The position numbers and the translations under genes were made by a program. Below, piece by piece: positions 54,966-64,000 of a stretch of DNA of 64,000 nt. The notes below the pieces were generated by a model. It did no database searches and was not told the origin of the DNA. It was given only the letters and a program-made list of their open reading frames with translations. Source of the DNA: Rhizobiaceae bacterium (GTDB lineage Bacteria > Pseudomonadota > Alphaproteobacteria > Rhizobiales > Rhizobiaceae). Numbering within the stretch: the first letter of the stretch is position 1; every line of letters begins with the position of its first letter. The stretch is taken from assembly GCA_029233925.1 (NCBI GenBank), contig JARGOX010000028.1:1-64000 (forward strand), given 5' to 3'.

Positions 54966-55432
54966 TGCGTCAATGGAATGTCTATCTGTCCGGGGAAATC
55001 CATTCTGACTGGCGTGAGCAGGTTGAGACCGGCGTAAAAGCCGCCGGCCTTCCCGTGGTTTTCAATGCCCCGGTGACCCATCATGAGGCATCCGATGATT
55101 GTGGCGTTGCCATCCTTGGCGCGGAACCGGACAAATTCTGGCATGATCACAAGGGCGCGCAGGTCAACGCGATTCGCACCCGCACACTGATCGGCGATGC
55201 CGATATCGTCGTCGTGCGTTTTGGCGACAAATACAAGCAGTGGAACGCGGCTTTCGATGCAGGTTATGCTTCTGCGCTGGGCAAGGCACTGATTGTCATG
55301 CATGGTCCCGATCATCAGCACGCCCTCAAGGAAGTGGATGCAGCCGCTCTTGCCGTGGTGGAAACACCCGAGCAGATCGTCAAAATCCTCAACTATGTGA
55401 TCGATAGCAAGCTGGCCGGTTACACCGGTTAG
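54965..55432 (+). CDS. YtoQ family protein
   Basis: A 155-residue protein of the poorly known YtoQ family, related in fold to nucleoside 2-deoxyribosyltransferase-like proteins. Landmarks are the N-terminal WNVYLSGEIHSDWR, the THHEASDDCGVAILG segment and DADIVVVRFGDKYKQWNAAFDAGYA. Overlap with the glutaredoxin gene by one base suggests a link to redox or Fe-S metabolism, but the activity is unknown. A perfect 17-bp hairpin lies about 60 bases after the stop. Confidence 0.88.
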   Translation: MRQWNVYLSGEIHSDWREQVETGVKAAGLPVVFNAPVTHHEASDDCGVAILGAEPDKFWHDHKGAQVNAIRTRTLIGDADIVVVRFGDKYKQWNAAFDAGYASALGKALIVMHGPDHQHALKEVDAAALAVVETPEQIVKILNYVIDSKLAGYTG

Positions 55433-55448
55433 AACGATAACCTCCAGC

Positions 55449-55475
55449 GCCTGTCGGCCATCCAGATCGACAGGC
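55449..55475. terminator. Hairpin just after ytoQ
   Basis: GCCTGTCG and CGACAGGC arms around an 11-base loop, 17 bases after the ytoQ stop. No T-run follows directly; it may act with the larger hairpin downstream. Confidence 0.4.
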
Positions 55476-55494
55476 GAGCAATCGCTCTATTTTC

Positions 55495-55537
55495 CGGCAT
55501 CGTGCAACAGGCCTCAAATTCCTGTTGCACGATGCCG
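55495..55537. terminator. Perfect 17-bp hairpin after ytoQ
   Basis: CGGCATCGTGCAACAGG and its exact complement enclose the 9-base loop CCTCAAATT; TTGTTTTA follows on the plus strand. It is the likely terminator of the glutaredoxin-ytoQ unit. Confidence 0.7.
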
Positions 55538-55703
55538 TTGTTTTATGAAAGAATATTCAGGTCGCAACTGTTGATGAGCATCAACCCGGGTGGTGCATTT
55601 AGAGTACTGCCCAATCCTGTTGCGGGATCACAGCCGAAAAACCAACGCTTTCAAACACCCACGCCGCGCCATGGCGCAATTCGGGTGGAGAATAGAGGCA
55701 CGA

Positions 55704-56984
55704 ATGGACATGCAAAGCGCACCTGATTCTGAAGGCAGACCCGTGAGCGCCGGAGAAAGAAAAAATTTCGTCGACCGCGCCGGCATCGGTTTTGGCGAAT
55801 TCATTTTCCTGATTGCCGCTTTGAGTTCGATTGTCGGACTGTCCATAGACATCATGTTGCCTGTCCTGCCCCTTATTGGCGACAGTTTTGCGGTTACCAA
55901 TGAAAATGACCGGCAAGCGATCATTGTCGTCTTCATGCTTGGGTTTGGAGGCGCTCAGATCTTTTTTGGCCCGCTATCAGACCGATACGGTCGCAATATC
56001 ATTCTGATTCCGGCAATATTATTCTATGCAGCCGCCTCGATGGCCGCAATATTTGCCGACAGCTTTGCTGTTCTGCTGGCGCTTCGCCTGGCGCAGGGGG
56101 TCGGCGCTGCTGCCGTACGCATTGTTGTCATGGCAATCGTCCGCGACTGTTTTGCCGGGCGCGATATGGCACGGGTCATGTCCTACACATTCACCATATT
56201 CATGATCGTTCCGGTTGTGGCTCCAGCTCTGGGACAATGGATTTCAAACATTGCCTCATGGCAATGGATATTCCTGGTGCTGGGTTTTGCCGGAACGGCC
56301 CTGGCCGCCTGGAGTGGATTGCGAATCAAGGAGACATTGCGGCCGAATGAACGTCAGCCATTGTCCTTTGCTGGCGTCGGCAATGCCTTTATGGAGATTA
56401 TGAAAAACCGTCTGGCCATGGGCTATACGCTGGGTGCAACATTGTGTTTCAGCGGGCTGATTGCCTTTGTCGTCTCCGCCCAGCAGATTTTTCAGTCGAT
56501 GTATGACCTTGGTCAATGGTTTGCATTTGCCTTCGCACTCAACGCTGCGGTCATGGCCGTGCTCAACATTGCAAATGGAGCAATCGTGCGCACCGTCGGC
56601 ATGCGCCTGATCTCGCACAGCGCTCTCATTGCCTTCGCCCTGCTGGGAACCTTGCTGCTGTTGATCAGCCTTGCCGGTCAACCGCCCTTTTGGGTGTCCT
56701 ATATCCTTCTGGCTGCAATCGTTGGCGCCTTTGGCCTGGTTCCAGGCAATTTCAACGCACTCGCCATGGAGCCACTGGGGCATATTGCCGGAACCGCATC
56801 ATCGGTGCTGGGGGTTATAACCTTTACAGTCGGCGCAGTACTGGGCGGTCTTGTAGGGCAGGCCTATAACGGAACCTTGATCCCCTTGGCCGCTGGTCTG
56901 GCGCTGTTTGGCTGGTTGGCGCTGGCCATCGTCCTGTGGACTGAAAAAGGCAAGCTGTTTGTCAACCCCGCCGGACCGCGCTAA
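55704..56984 (+). CDS. Bcr/CflA family MFS multidrug efflux transporter
   Basis: Twelve-segment major facilitator proton antiporter of the Bcr/CflA drug-resistance family. The 426-residue protein has the family start SSIVGLSIDIMLPVLPLIGD in helix 1, motif A GPLSDRYGRNI, ALRLAQGVGAAAVRIVVMAI (helix 4) and the proline-rich motif C-like VPVVAPALGQWI. The substrate (for example bicyclomycin, sulfonamides or amino acids in relatives) is unknown. ATG 55704 has GAGG 7 bases upstream; the frame is open to 55590 without support. No regulator is adjacent. Confidence 0.9.
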   Translation: MDMQSAPDSEGRPVSAGERKNFVDRAGIGFGEFIFLIAALSSIVGLSIDIMLPVLPLIGDSFAVTNENDRQAIIVVFMLGFGGAQIFFGPLSDRYGRNIILIPAILFYAAASMAAIFADSFAVLLALRLAQGVGAAAVRIVVMAIVRDCFAGRDMARVMSYTFTIFMIVPVVAPALGQWISNIASWQWIFLVLGFAGTALAAWSGLRIKETLRPNERQPLSFAGVGNAFMEIMKNRLAMGYTLGATLCFSGLIAFVVSAQQIFQSMYDLGQWFAFAFALNAAVMAVLNIANGAIVRTVGMRLISHSALIAFALLGTLLLLISLAGQPPFWVSYILLAAIVGAFGLVPGNFNALAMEPLGHIAGTASSVLGVITFTVGAVLGGLVGQAYNGTLIPLAAGLALFGWLALAIVLWTEKGKLFVNPAGPR

Positions 56985-57048
56985 CCCATGACCGCGTTAA
57001 TCCATGGTTGCGGCCGTCTGGCCCAGTTTCCGACGAGAAGAACCAGTT

Positions 57049-57972
57049 TCAATTTGCCTCTTCCGCTTCAGGATTGCCTGTAAGATTGGCGAAATCAAAC
57101 AGGTTGCGGTCCATCAGATGCGAGGGGCGCACATTGGCCAGAGCCCGGATCATGGCATCCTTGCGGCCCGGCATTCTGGTCTCGATATCCGCAATCATCG
57201 CCTTCATCGCATTGCGCTGCAGGCCATCCTGCGAACCGCACAGGTCGCACGGAATAATCGGGAAATTCATTGCGACTGCGAATTTTTCAAGATCATCTTC
57301 GGCGCAATAGGCAAGCGGCCTGCAAACCAGCACATCACCCTCGTCGTTGAGCAATTTGGCGGGCATCGCCGATAGCCGACCGCCGTGGAAGAAATTCATC
57401 AGGAAAGTCTCCAGAATGTCTTCCCGGTGATGGCCAAGGACCAGAGCGTCACACCCCTCCTCGCGCGCAACGCGATACAGGTGACCACGACGCAGCCGCG
57501 AACACAGCGAACAATAAGTGCTGTTTTCCGGAACCTTCTCCTTCACGATGGAATAGGTATCGCGATATTCGATCCGGTGGGCGATGCCGTGAAAATCCAG
57601 AAAATCCGGCAGGATATGTTTGGGAAAGTTGGGTTGTCCCTGATCCAGGTTGCAGGCAAGCAGATCAACCGGCAATAGTCCGCGCCACTGCATATCAAGC
57701 AGAAGGGCCAGAAGACCATAGGAATCCTTGCCGCCCGACAGACCGATCAGCCAGCGCGGCCGGCGACCCTCCACCGGCTCTACCATGCCAAAATCGGCAA
57801 TGGCCTGTCTGGCCTGTCTCAGCAGCCTTTTGCGCAATTTGTTGAAGCTGACAGAAGACGGTGCGTTGCGGAACAATGGATGACAGGTCCCGGCAAGATC
57901 ATCAGTGCCTTGACCAACAATCTCCGGCACGGTCGATTGAGACACGCCTGTGCCTGTGTCGTGTATACCCAT
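57049..57972 (-). CDS. ttcA: tRNA 2-thiocytidine(32) synthetase TtcA
   Basis: Iron-sulphur PP-loop ATPase that thiolates cytidine 32 in some tRNAs. The 307-residue protein has the PP-loop SGGKDS (79-84) and the three-cysteine cluster site: Cys154 and Cys157 in [12 protein letters not shown], and a third in PCDLCGSQ (Cys242/Cys245). [11 protein letters not shown] is the conserved second ATP-site motif. Start ATG 57972 has AAGGG 7 bases upstream; the longer frame would run into the rpsD terminator. It lies downstream of rpsD on the same strand but behind that terminator. Confidence 0.92.
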   Translation of the reverse strand: MGIHDTGTGVSQSTVPEIVGQGTDDLAGTCHPLFRNAPSSVSFNKLRKRLLRQARQAIADFGMVEPVEGRRPRWLIGLSGGKDSYGLLALLLDMQWRGLLPVDLLACNLDQGQPNFPKHILPDFLDFHGIAHRIEYRDTYSIVKEKVPENSTYCSLCSRLRRGHLYRVAREEGCDALVLGHHREDILETFLMNFFHGGRLSAMPAKLLNDEGDVLVCRPLAYCAEDDLEKFAVAMNFPIIPCDLCGSQDGLQRNAMKAMIADIETRMPGRKDAMIRALANVRPSHLMDRNLFDFANLTGNPEAEEAN

Positions 57973-58044
57973 TGGTCGGCCCTTCATTGTAGCTGCAGCT
58001 GTTGATTTGAATGATTTCCCGTTCCGCCGCAATGGGCCGGATAC

Positions 58045-58072
58045 AAAAAAGCCGCCGGTTTGCACCAGCGGC
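58045..58072 (-). terminator. Rho-independent terminator of rpsD
   Basis: On the minus strand GCCGCTGG, a 6-base loop and CCGGCGGC (one wobble pair) are followed by six T residues. It starts about 25 bases after the rpsD stop. Confidence 0.88.
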
Positions 58073-58097
58073 TTTCAATCAGTTGAATGCGCTCAAA

Positions 58098-58715
58098 TCA
58101 GCGTGAGTAAAACTCGACCACCAGATTTGGCTCCATGTGCACCGGATAAGGCACATCCGCGAGCGCAGGAACCCGCACGTAAGTGGCAACCATCTTGTTG
58201 TGGTCCACATCAATGTATTCAGGAACATCACGCTCGGAAAGCTGCGATGCTTCAAGAACAAAAACCAGCTGCTTGGATTTTTCCCGCACTTCAATCACGT
58301 CGCCTGGCTTGCAGCGGTATGAAGGAATGTTCGTGCGAACGCCGTTGACCGTGACATGGCCATGGTTGACGAACTGACGGGCCGCAAACACGGTCGCGAC
58401 AAATTTTGCGCGATAGACCAGCGCGTCAAGGCGTGATTCCAGAAGACCAATCAGGTTTTCCGGTGTATCGCCCTTCCGGCGGTTTGCTTCATCATAGACC
58501 TTGCGGAACTGCTTCTCACGAATATCGCCGTAGTAGCCCTTCAGCTTCTGCTTTGCACGCAGCTGAACACCGAAGTCGGACAATTTGCCCTTGCGGCGCT
58601 GACCATGCTGGCCAGGACCGTATTCGCGGCGATTGACAGGAGATTTGGGACGGCCCCAGATGTTTTCGCCCATACGGCGATCAATTTTGTATTTCGAAGA
58701 ATCGCGCTTACTCAT
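58098..58715 (-). CDS. rpsD: 30S ribosomal protein S4
   Basis: Primary 16S rRNA-binding protein of the small subunit and assembly initiator. The 205-residue protein has the N-terminal [20 protein letters not shown], the [15 protein letters not shown] segment and the S4 RNA-binding domain ([25 protein letters not shown]). The N-terminal zinc-cysteines of some S4 proteins are absent, as in the C-minus form. AAAGGGAA precedes ATG 58715. It is a stand-alone gene here, not part of the alpha operon, as is usual in this group. Confidence 0.97.
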   Translation of the reverse strand: MSKRDSSKYKIDRRMGENIWGRPKSPVNRREYGPGQHGQRRKGKLSDFGVQLRAKQKLKGYYGDIREKQFRKVYDEANRRKGDTPENLIGLLESRLDALVYRAKFVATVFAARQFVNHGHVTVNGVRTNIPSYRCKPGDVIEVREKSKQLVFVLEASQLSERDVPEYIDVDHNKMVATYVRVPALADVPYPVHMEPNLVVEFYSR

Positions 58716-58849
58716 CGCATTCCCTTTCAAAAAGTTGCACCGATCCGTTCCCGGACCGATTTAAGGAAACGCGCCCTCCTCTGCCGGCTGTTTTTACCGA
58801 CTGACAGAATATCCAACTTTCACATGGAAGCGGTCATTCACGGGACACG

Positions 58850-58877
58850 TAATTAAAAACCGGGCGCAAGCACCCGG
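58850..58877 (-). terminator. Rho-independent terminator of murI
   Basis: On the minus strand CCGGGTG, CTTG loop and CGCCCGG (one wobble) are followed by TTTTTAATT. It begins 35 bases after the murI stop and separates it from rpsD. Confidence 0.82.
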
Positions 58878-58912
58878 AGACAGGGCGGATTTAGGTCAAT
58901 GCGCGTTGATTG

Positions 58913-59707
58913 TCAATGGCGCATCTGCTCGGGAGTCAACCCAAAACCGGACATCAGACGCTTTATCGCAAAATCCGGGTCATTCGACGTGAATATAGCC
59001 AGATCAGGCGCGTGTGACACCAATGGACCCGTTGTTACCAGCGACAGCGCGCGCCGGGCAATGGCCTCTGCCGGGTCCAGCCAATCCACCGGCCAGGGTG
59101 CAAGACTTCTGAACAGATTGGCAAGAAACGGATAATGCGTACAGGCAAGCACGACAATATCGGTCTTTCGTCCCAGCTTCTCAACAAAACAGGGCATGAT
59201 CTCAGCCTGTATCGCATCGCGTGAAATTTTCTCGCCGCGAATGTATCTTTCCGCCATGCCCGCCAGATTTTCAGACCCCACAAGCCGCACATGGCATCGT
59301 GATGCAAAGGATTCGATCAGGTCACGCGTATAGGCCCGCCTGACCGTGCCGGGCGTCGCCAGGACACTGACCAGACCAGAACGGGTTCGCTCGGCCGCAG
59401 GCTTGATCGCCGGAACGGTTCCAACAAATGGCGTATCGGCAAATGCGGAACGCAAAGGTTCAAGAACCAGTGTTGCCGCCGTGTTGCAGGCGATGACACA
59501 AAGCGCCGGCCGGAATCTGGCAATCAGCTCGGCAAAGAGCGACAGTATCCTTTGTGTCAGCTCCGCCTCTCCCCAATTGCCGTAGGGAAACCCGGCATCG
59601 TCGGCAACATAAATGAAGCGCCGTTCCGGCATGAGCACCCGTGCTTCGCGCAGGACAGTCAACCCGCCGATACCGGAATCAAACACCAGAATGGGTTGCT
59701 GGCTCAA
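58913..59707 (-). CDS. murI: Glutamate racemase
   Basis: Cofactor-independent racemase that supplies D-glutamate for peptidoglycan. The 264-residue protein has [15 protein letters not shown], the first catalytic cysteine in [10 protein letters not shown] (Cys74) and the second in [10 protein letters not shown] (about residue 188). The start is a TTG (59705-59707) that overlaps the trmJ stop codon (TTGA), so translation is coupled to trmJ. It lies downstream of trmJ on the minus strand and is closed by its own terminator. Confidence 0.94.
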   Translation of the reverse strand: MSQQPILVFDSGIGGLTVLREARVLMPERRFIYVADDAGFPYGNWGEAELTQRILSLFAELIARFRPALCVIACNTAATLVLEPLRSAFADTPFVGTVPAIKPAAERTRSGLVSVLATPGTVRRAYTRDLIESFASRCHVRLVGSENLAGMAERYIRGEKISRDAIQAEIMPCFVEKLGRKTDIVVLACTHYPFLANLFRSLAPWPVDWLDPAEAIARRALSLVTTGPLVSHAPDLAIFTSNDPDFAIKRLMSGFGLTPEQMRH

Positions 59708-60546
59708 GGTCGCTCGTCTCCTTCACTCGGCGCATCCAATGCGTCTGCGTCAGTTGACAATGGCGGTCCGCTACCGCGCGGTCTTTGCCTGCTGTAGAGA
59801 TCCAGCGAGCGAATGACGCCGCGCAGGAGACGCACCTCCGGTTTGAAAAACCCCTGACGGCTCAGGACAGCCCGGAGCGCCTCAACCATTTTGTGTTTCT
59901 TCTGCAACGGTCTGAAATATCCACGCGCGTCCAGCACTTCCTCCAGATGATCAAAAAGACCCTGCATATCCGCCTTTTCAGCTGGCTGCATGTCCGGACC
60001 GCGGAAAGCGGTTTCATTTTCGTGAGCAAGCCCGGTTTTCAGCCATTCATAGGACATCAGCAAGACCGCCTGGGCAATGTTCAGCGAAGCAAACGCCGGG
60101 TTGACCGGAAAAGTGACAATTTCATCCGCCAGGCTGACCTCTTCATTTTCCAGTCCCCAGCGTTCACGTCCATACAAAATGCCGCATTTCTGTCCCGAAT
60201 CAAAACGACTGCGCAGTGCCACAGCGGCCTCAACCGGACCACGCACGGGCTTGAAGCCGTCACGCACACGCGCTGTCGTTGCCAGAACGAAATTCAGATC
60301 CGAAATGGCATCTTCCAAAGTGTCAAAGACGCGCGCACCCTCAATAACGTGATCCGCCCTGCTCGCTGCAGCCTGTGCCTTGGCATTGGGCCAGCCGTCT
60401 CGCGGCTTGACCAGACGCAATTCGGACAGTCCGAAATTGGCCATTGCCCGCGCGACCATGCCAATATTCTCGCCCAGTTGCGGCTCCACGAGAATCACCG
60501 CAGGCCCTTCTGTCATCAATGTTCGTAATTTGTCCGTGCCTGCCAT
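59704..60546 (-). CDS. trmJ: tRNA (cytidine/uridine-32-2'-O)-methyltransferase TrmJ
   Basis: SPOUT-class SAM-dependent methyltransferase that modifies position 32 of tRNAs. The 280-residue protein has the N-terminal [25 protein letters not shown] motif region (key residues Glu-Asn-Gly in GENIG), the knot segment [16 protein letters not shown] and [17 protein letters not shown]. The C-terminal tail (after about 255) is low-complexity. The next gene, murI, overlaps by 4 bases. With ttcA nearby, two enzymes acting on tRNA position 32 are encoded within 4 kb. Confidence 0.92.
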   Translation of the reverse strand: MAGTDKLRTLMTEGPAVILVEPQLGENIGMVARAMANFGLSELRLVKPRDGWPNAKAQAAASRADHVIEGARVFDTLEDAISDLNFVLATTARVRDGFKPVRGPVEAAVALRSRFDSGQKCGILYGRERWGLENEEVSLADEIVTFPVNPAFASLNIAQAVLLMSYEWLKTGLAHENETAFRGPDMQPAEKADMQGLFDHLEEVLDARGYFRPLQKKHKMVEALRAVLSRQGFFKPEVRLLRGVIRSLDLYSRQRPRGSGPPLSTDADALDAPSEGDERP

Positions 60547-60677
60547 CTGTTCCGTCCACTTGACCGTCTGCCTGCCCGTTCACTGCCATATTCACAAGGC
60601 GCAGGAAAGGCGACACCCCTTCGAATTTTGTCAAAATTGTCCGTCAGATGGCCTCAATGCACAGGCGTTGCGCATTG

Positions 60678-61592
60678 TCAGGCAGGTTTGTCGGCAAGCC
60701 AAGCGCGCACCAAAGCGGCGACGGCTTCCGGCTTCTCATGTAAAATCCAGTGCCCGGCGCCTGGGACCTTTTTGACAGTGAGGTCACTGCAAAAGCGATC
60801 AAGCCCCTCCATACAGACCGGACGCAGCGCCTCATCGAGGTCCCCCCACAAGACAAGGTGCGGCACATGCACGGACATCGCTGCCTGCGGTATAGACAGG
60901 ATCGGCAGTTTGCCTTCGAGTTCCGAAGCAGACAGATCTACAGGTGGCACGATAATGGGTGACGCCCGATACCAGTGCAACATCGTGTCCATCGCGCCTT
61001 CCGCACTCCAGGCCCGCAGGTAATCGGCTTTTGCTTCTGCGCTCATCCATGCGGTGGTTGAGAACCCTGCAATCATGTTGAGCGTGCGCGCATAATTGTC
61101 CCGGCTCATCAGTTCGGTGGAATTCCTGCGCCGCAAAGTGGTCATATATTGACTGGCGGCGCGCTGATCCGGGTCGTCGATAATGGCTTTTTGGAATGTA
61201 TAGGGATGAACACCATTTGCCACGATCAGCGCTTTCAGCCTTTCGGCAAAACCGAATGCATAGGCATAGGCGACAGCCGTTCCCCAATCATGGCCAAACA
61301 GCACAAATGGCTGATCTGGACTCAGATGATCTGCAAGTGCGGCAACATCCTCCACCAGATAGCGCGTCTGATAGGCCTCGACACTGGTTGGTTTGAACGA
61401 TTCGGCAAATCCGCGCTGGTCAGGCGCCACGACGTGATATTCCTCTGCGAGCAGGGGCATGAGATCGCGCCAGGCGCCCCAATATTCCGGAAAACCGTGC
61501 AGGCACAGGATCAGCGGTTTCGAAGGGTCACCCATCTGCACATAATGGATGCGGCGCCTGCCGTCGTCAAAAAAGTCCGATTTGAATTCCAT
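60678..61592 (-). CDS. Alpha/beta hydrolase, epoxide hydrolase-like
   Basis: Hydrolase of 304 residues from the epoxide hydrolase/haloalkane dehalogenase branch. The nucleophile is an aspartate in [10 protein letters not shown] (Asp102), the oxyanion motif is LHGFPEYW (His32-Pro35), and the base is the histidine in [11 protein letters not shown] (about 282). Cap-domain tyrosines (for example HWYRASP) are present, as epoxide hydrolases need. ATG 61592 gives the usual length; the open frame to 61721 lacks similarity. It is divergent from icd. The natural substrate is unknown. Confidence 0.86.
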   Translation of the reverse strand: MEFKSDFFDDGRRRIHYVQMGDPSKPLILCLHGFPEYWGAWRDLMPLLAEEYHVVAPDQRGFAESFKPTSVEAYQTRYLVEDVAALADHLSPDQPFVLFGHDWGTAVAYAYAFGFAERLKALIVANGVHPYTFQKAIIDDPDQRAASQYMTTLRRRNSTELMSRDNYARTLNMIAGFSTTAWMSAEAKADYLRAWSAEGAMDTMLHWYRASPIIVPPVDLSASELEGKLPILSIPQAAMSVHVPHLVLWGDLDEALRPVCMEGLDRFCSDLTVKKVPGAGHWILHEKPEAVAALVRAWLADKPA

Positions 61593-61777
61593 GGCGACAC
61601 ACTCGTCAAAAGGGGCAGGAGCCGGGTGAAAATAAACAATATTGGCAGTTTGCCCGTATAATACGAAATCGCAAGGGCGGGCACCTTTGCCTTGGCGCAA
61701 CACAATGGTATAGGAGCGCAAACTTCACTAAAGTCCAGCGGGCGCGAGGCCCATTCCATTCAAAACGAGGCACTTCA

Positions 61778-62992
61778 ATGGCAAAAATCAAGGTCGAAAA
61801 TCCGGTCGTCGAACTCGATGGCGACGAGATGACCAGAATCATCTGGCAATTCATCAAGGAAAAACTGATCCACCCCTATCTCGACATTGATCTGAAATAT
61901 TACGATCTGGGCATGGAATCGCGTGATGCATCCGATGACCAGATCACCATTGATGCAGCCAATGCCATCAAGAAGTACGGTGTCGGTATCAAATGCGCGA
62001 CAATCACGCCGGATGAAGACCGTGTCGAAGAATTCGGTCTGAAAAAAATGTGGCGTTCTCCCAACGGAACGATCCGCAACATCCTCGGCGGCGTCATCTT
62101 TCGCGAACCGATCATCTGCAAAAACGTTCCGCGGCTGGTTCCCGGCTGGACAAAGCCTGTTATCGTTGGCCGCCACGCCTTTGGTGATCAGTACCGGGCA
62201 ACGGATTTCAGATTTCCCGGCAAGGGAAAGCTGACCATGAAATTTGTCGGTGAAGACGGTGCGGAAATAGAACATGAAATTTACGATGCACCTGCCGCCG
62301 GCATTGCCATGGGCATGTACAATCTCGACAAGTCGATCGAAGATTTTGCCCGCGCATCGTTGAATTACGGCCTGCAGCGCAAGGTCCCTGTCTACCTTTC
62401 AACGAAGAACACCATCCTCAAAGTCTATGACGGACGTTTCAAGGATATTTTCCAGGAAATCTATGAGGCGGAATTCCTTGATTCGTTCAAGGAAGCCGGC
62501 ATCACCTACGAACATCGTCTCATCGATGACATGGTTGCCTCGAACCTGAAATGGTCCGGCGGTTATGTATGGGCCTGCAAGAACTACGACGGCGACGTAC
62601 AGTCCGACACTGTGGCACAGGGATTTGGCTCACTTGGTCTCATGACCTCTGTGCTGATGACTCCGGATGGAAAGATCGTTGAAGCCGAAGCTGCCCATGG
62701 CACAGTAACCCGTCACTTCCGCCAGCATGAAAAGGGTGAGGAAACATCAACCAATTCCATTGCCTCGATCTTTGCCTGGACCCGCGGATTGGCGCATCGC
62801 GCCAAATTGGACAGCAATGACGAATTGGCACGGTTCGCACAGACACTGGAAGACGTCTGCGTAGCAACAGTTGAGAGTGGCCACATGACCAAGGATCTGG
62901 CGCTGCTGATCGGTCCGGACCAGCCTTGGCTGTCCACCATCGGCTTCCTGGACAAGGTTGATGAAAACCTCGGAAAAGCCATGGCGGCCTGA
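61778..62992 (+). CDS. icd: NADP-dependent isocitrate dehydrogenase
   Basis: TCA-cycle enzyme converting isocitrate to 2-oxoglutarate with NADPH formation. The 404-residue protein is the eukaryote-like homodimeric type found in Rhizobiales, with [14 protein letters not shown] at the N-terminus and the substrate loop [12 protein letters not shown]. It also shows KDLALLIG near the end and a metal-binding region including [19 protein letters not shown] and [15 protein letters not shown] precedes ATG 61778. It is convergent with alaS, with a shared bidirectional terminator between them. Confidence 0.97.
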   Translation: MAKIKVENPVVELDGDEMTRIIWQFIKEKLIHPYLDIDLKYYDLGMESRDASDDQITIDAANAIKKYGVGIKCATITPDEDRVEEFGLKKMWRSPNGTIRNILGGVIFREPIICKNVPRLVPGWTKPVIVGRHAFGDQYRATDFRFPGKGKLTMKFVGEDGAEIEHEIYDAPAAGIAMGMYNLDKSIEDFARASLNYGLQRKVPVYLSTKNTILKVYDGRFKDIFQEIYEAEFLDSFKEAGITYEHRLIDDMVASNLKWSGGYVWACKNYDGDVQSDTVAQGFGSLGLMTSVLMTPDGKIVEAEAAHGTVTRHFRQHEKGEETSTNSIASIFAWTRGLAHRAKLDSNDELARFAQTLEDVCVATVESGHMTKDLALLIGPDQPWLSTIGFLDKVDENLGKAMAA

Positions 62993-63013
62993 TTACAGGT
63001 ATCTGTTCCAAGC

Positions 63014-63046
63014 TAAAAAAAGCCCCGGTCTGTGCCGGGGCTTTTT
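63014..63046. terminator. Bidirectional terminator between icd and alaS
   Basis: AGCCCCGG, 6-base loop, CCGGGGCT: a perfect 8-bp stem flanked by a run of A on the left and TTTT on the right, so it works as a terminator on both strands. Confidence 0.92.
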
Positions 63047-63066
63047 CGTTTGAACAATAAAATGTC

Positions 63067-64000
63067 CTAACCGGCGATTTGAGTGGCAACCGCTTCGATG
63101 GCTTCGTCAGCCTTGCTGCCGTCCGGTCCGCCTGCCTGCGCCATATCAGGCCGTCCGCCGCCGCCCTTGCCGCCAAGTGCGGCTGAAGCAACGCGCACCA
63201 GATCAACGGCGCTGAAGCGCTCTGTCAGATCCGCCGTGACGGCAACCACGACGCTGGCCTTGCCATCTTCTGAAACATTGATCAGCGTTACGACACCCGA
63301 GCCAATAGTGGTTTTGGCCTCATCGGCAAGCCCTTTCAGATCGCGCGGTTCAACACCCGGCACCGATTTGCCAAGAAATTTGATGCCGGCGATTTCGCGG
63401 GTCTCGTCAACACCTTCCGTGCCACCGCCCATCGCCAGTTTCTTTTTCAACTCACCGATTTCGCGTTCCAGCCTCTTGCGCTCATCCATTAGGGTTTCAA
63501 CGCGTGCAACCACTTCGCCTGGCTGAACGCGCAGTGAAGAGGCCAGTGCTTTGACGCGATTATCCTGTTGCGAAAGATAATCAAGGGCCGCATCACCCGT
63601 CAGGGCTTCAAGCCGGCGTACGCCTGAACCAACGGCACTCTCGTCGATAATATGCACGAGGCCAATGTCTCCGGTCGCACGCACATGCGTCCCGCCACAC
63701 AATTCAACCGAATAGGTTCTGCCCTGTTTTTCGCCGTGCAATGCGGTTCCCATGGAGACCACGCGCACCTCATCACCATATTTTTCACCAAACAGCGCCA
63801 TGGCACCCTCGGCCCTGGCGTCATCAACGCCCATCAACCGTGTGGTTACAGCACTGTTCTGCAGGACCATTTCATTGGCTATTTTCTCAACAGCTGCCAT
63901 CTCTTCAGCGCTCACCGGCTTGGGATGGGAAATGTCAAAGCGCAAGCGATCCGGTGCGACAAGCGAGCCCTTTTGCGCCACATGGGTTCCAAGTGTTTCA
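63067..64000 (-). CDS. alaS: Alanyl-tRNA synthetase, 3' part (cut by window edge)
   Basis: The C-terminal 310 or so residues of AlaRS; the gene continues past 64000. The visible part begins [22 protein letters not shown]. It holds the editing-domain zinc site with [16 protein letters not shown], a coiled-coil linker (about [22 protein letters not shown] in position, key residues not itemised) and the C-Ala domain ending [13 protein letters not shown]. The editing cysteine and HxxxH partner would be within and upstream of this region. It is convergent with icd. Confidence 0.95.
   Translation of the reverse strand, partial: ETLGTHVAQKGSLVAPDRLRFDISHPKPVSAEEMAAVEKIANEMVLQNSAVTTRLMGVDDARAEGAMALFGEKYGDEVRVVSMGTALHGEKQGRTYSVELCGGTHVRATGDIGLVHIIDESAVGSGVRRLEALTGDAALDYLSQQDNRVKALASSLRVQPGEVVARVETLMDERKRLEREIGELKKKLAMGGGTEGVDETREIAGIKFLGKSVPGVEPRDLKGLADEAKTTIGSGVVTLINVSEDGKASVVVAVTADLTERFSAVDLVRVASAALGGKGGGGRPDMAQAGGPDGSKADEAIEAVATQIAG

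Noticed and set aside
1..64000. tRNA, rRNA, CRISPR arrays, insertion sequences, prophage genes
   Set aside because: Intergenic regions were read for T-arm signatures, regular spaced repeats, transposase or phage proteins; none was found.

Overview
The window is a chromosomal segment of an alphaproteobacterium, most likely order Hyphomicrobiales (Rhizobiales). The evidence is a set of small families largely restricted to that group (DUF3126, BA14K, the DUF1476 zeta-type ATPase inhibitor, a BTLCP transglutaminase-like protein, DUF2842), a separate PurS beside PurQ and PurL, and the neighbourhood rpsD-murI-trmJ / icd / alaS. The recognised genes look intact apart from alaS, which runs off the right edge. 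I found no rRNA, tRNA, insertion sequence, prophage or CRISPR array.

Layout. 0-4 kb: a di-haem cytochrome c peroxidase, argC, haem A synthase and a DUF2842 protein. 4.3-12.9 kb: a compact exopolysaccharide locus with a CelD-like GNAT protein, an ExoP/Wzc-like chain-length protein whose nucleotide-binding loop is broken, a short Wza-like lipoprotein, one GT4 glycosyltransferase, a WcaJ-type initiating transferase and a Wzy/ligase-type membrane protein. 13-19.2 kb: tamB and tamA. 19.6-24.6 kb: a PoxB-like pyruvate oxidase, a HIT protein, a CBS protein, a rhomboid protease and a PilZ protein. 25-33.8 kb: a BTLCP, a gamma-carbonic anhydrase, cysE, a crotonase lacking both usual glutamates, a BA14K protein, an alpha/beta hydrolase, a CHCC zinc-finger protein and a FAD monooxygenase.

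33.9-45.6 kb: an amino-acid ABC ATPase without permeases next to metC. Then comes a six-gene minus-strand run (flavin reductase, CoxD-like MoxR ATPase, CoxE-like VWA protein, XdhC split in two, and a molybdopterin-binding/MobA-like fusion). This is a maturation kit for a molybdenum hydroxylase, but no hydroxylase subunits are present. Divergent from it are a periplasmic binding protein overlapping a P1 (DmpA-type) peptidase, followed by rpe. 45.8-55.4 kb: purine genes purB, purC, purS, purQ and purL, with a tryptophan 2,3-dioxygenase gene inserted on the opposite strand between purS and purQ and a lipoprotein between purQ and purL, then bolA, monothiol glutaredoxin and ytoQ. 55.7-64 kb: a Bcr/CflA efflux pump, ttcA, rpsD, murI, trmJ, an epoxide-hydrolase-like protein, icd and the 3' part of alaS.

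The most interesting non-coding signal is a probable small RNA or attenuated leader on the minus strand at about 23667-23798. It has a good -35/-10 pair, several hairpins and a terminator. A 21-base stretch in it recurs at 18/21 identity in the structured 3' region of the gamma-carbonic anhydrase gene. Other points are the orphan molybdenum-maturation island with its many GTG/TTG starts, the possible remnant of an aap amino-acid transporter locus, and a 185-bp inverted-repeat element. Nothing here is proven to be a new system; functional statements are homology-level readings made by eye.
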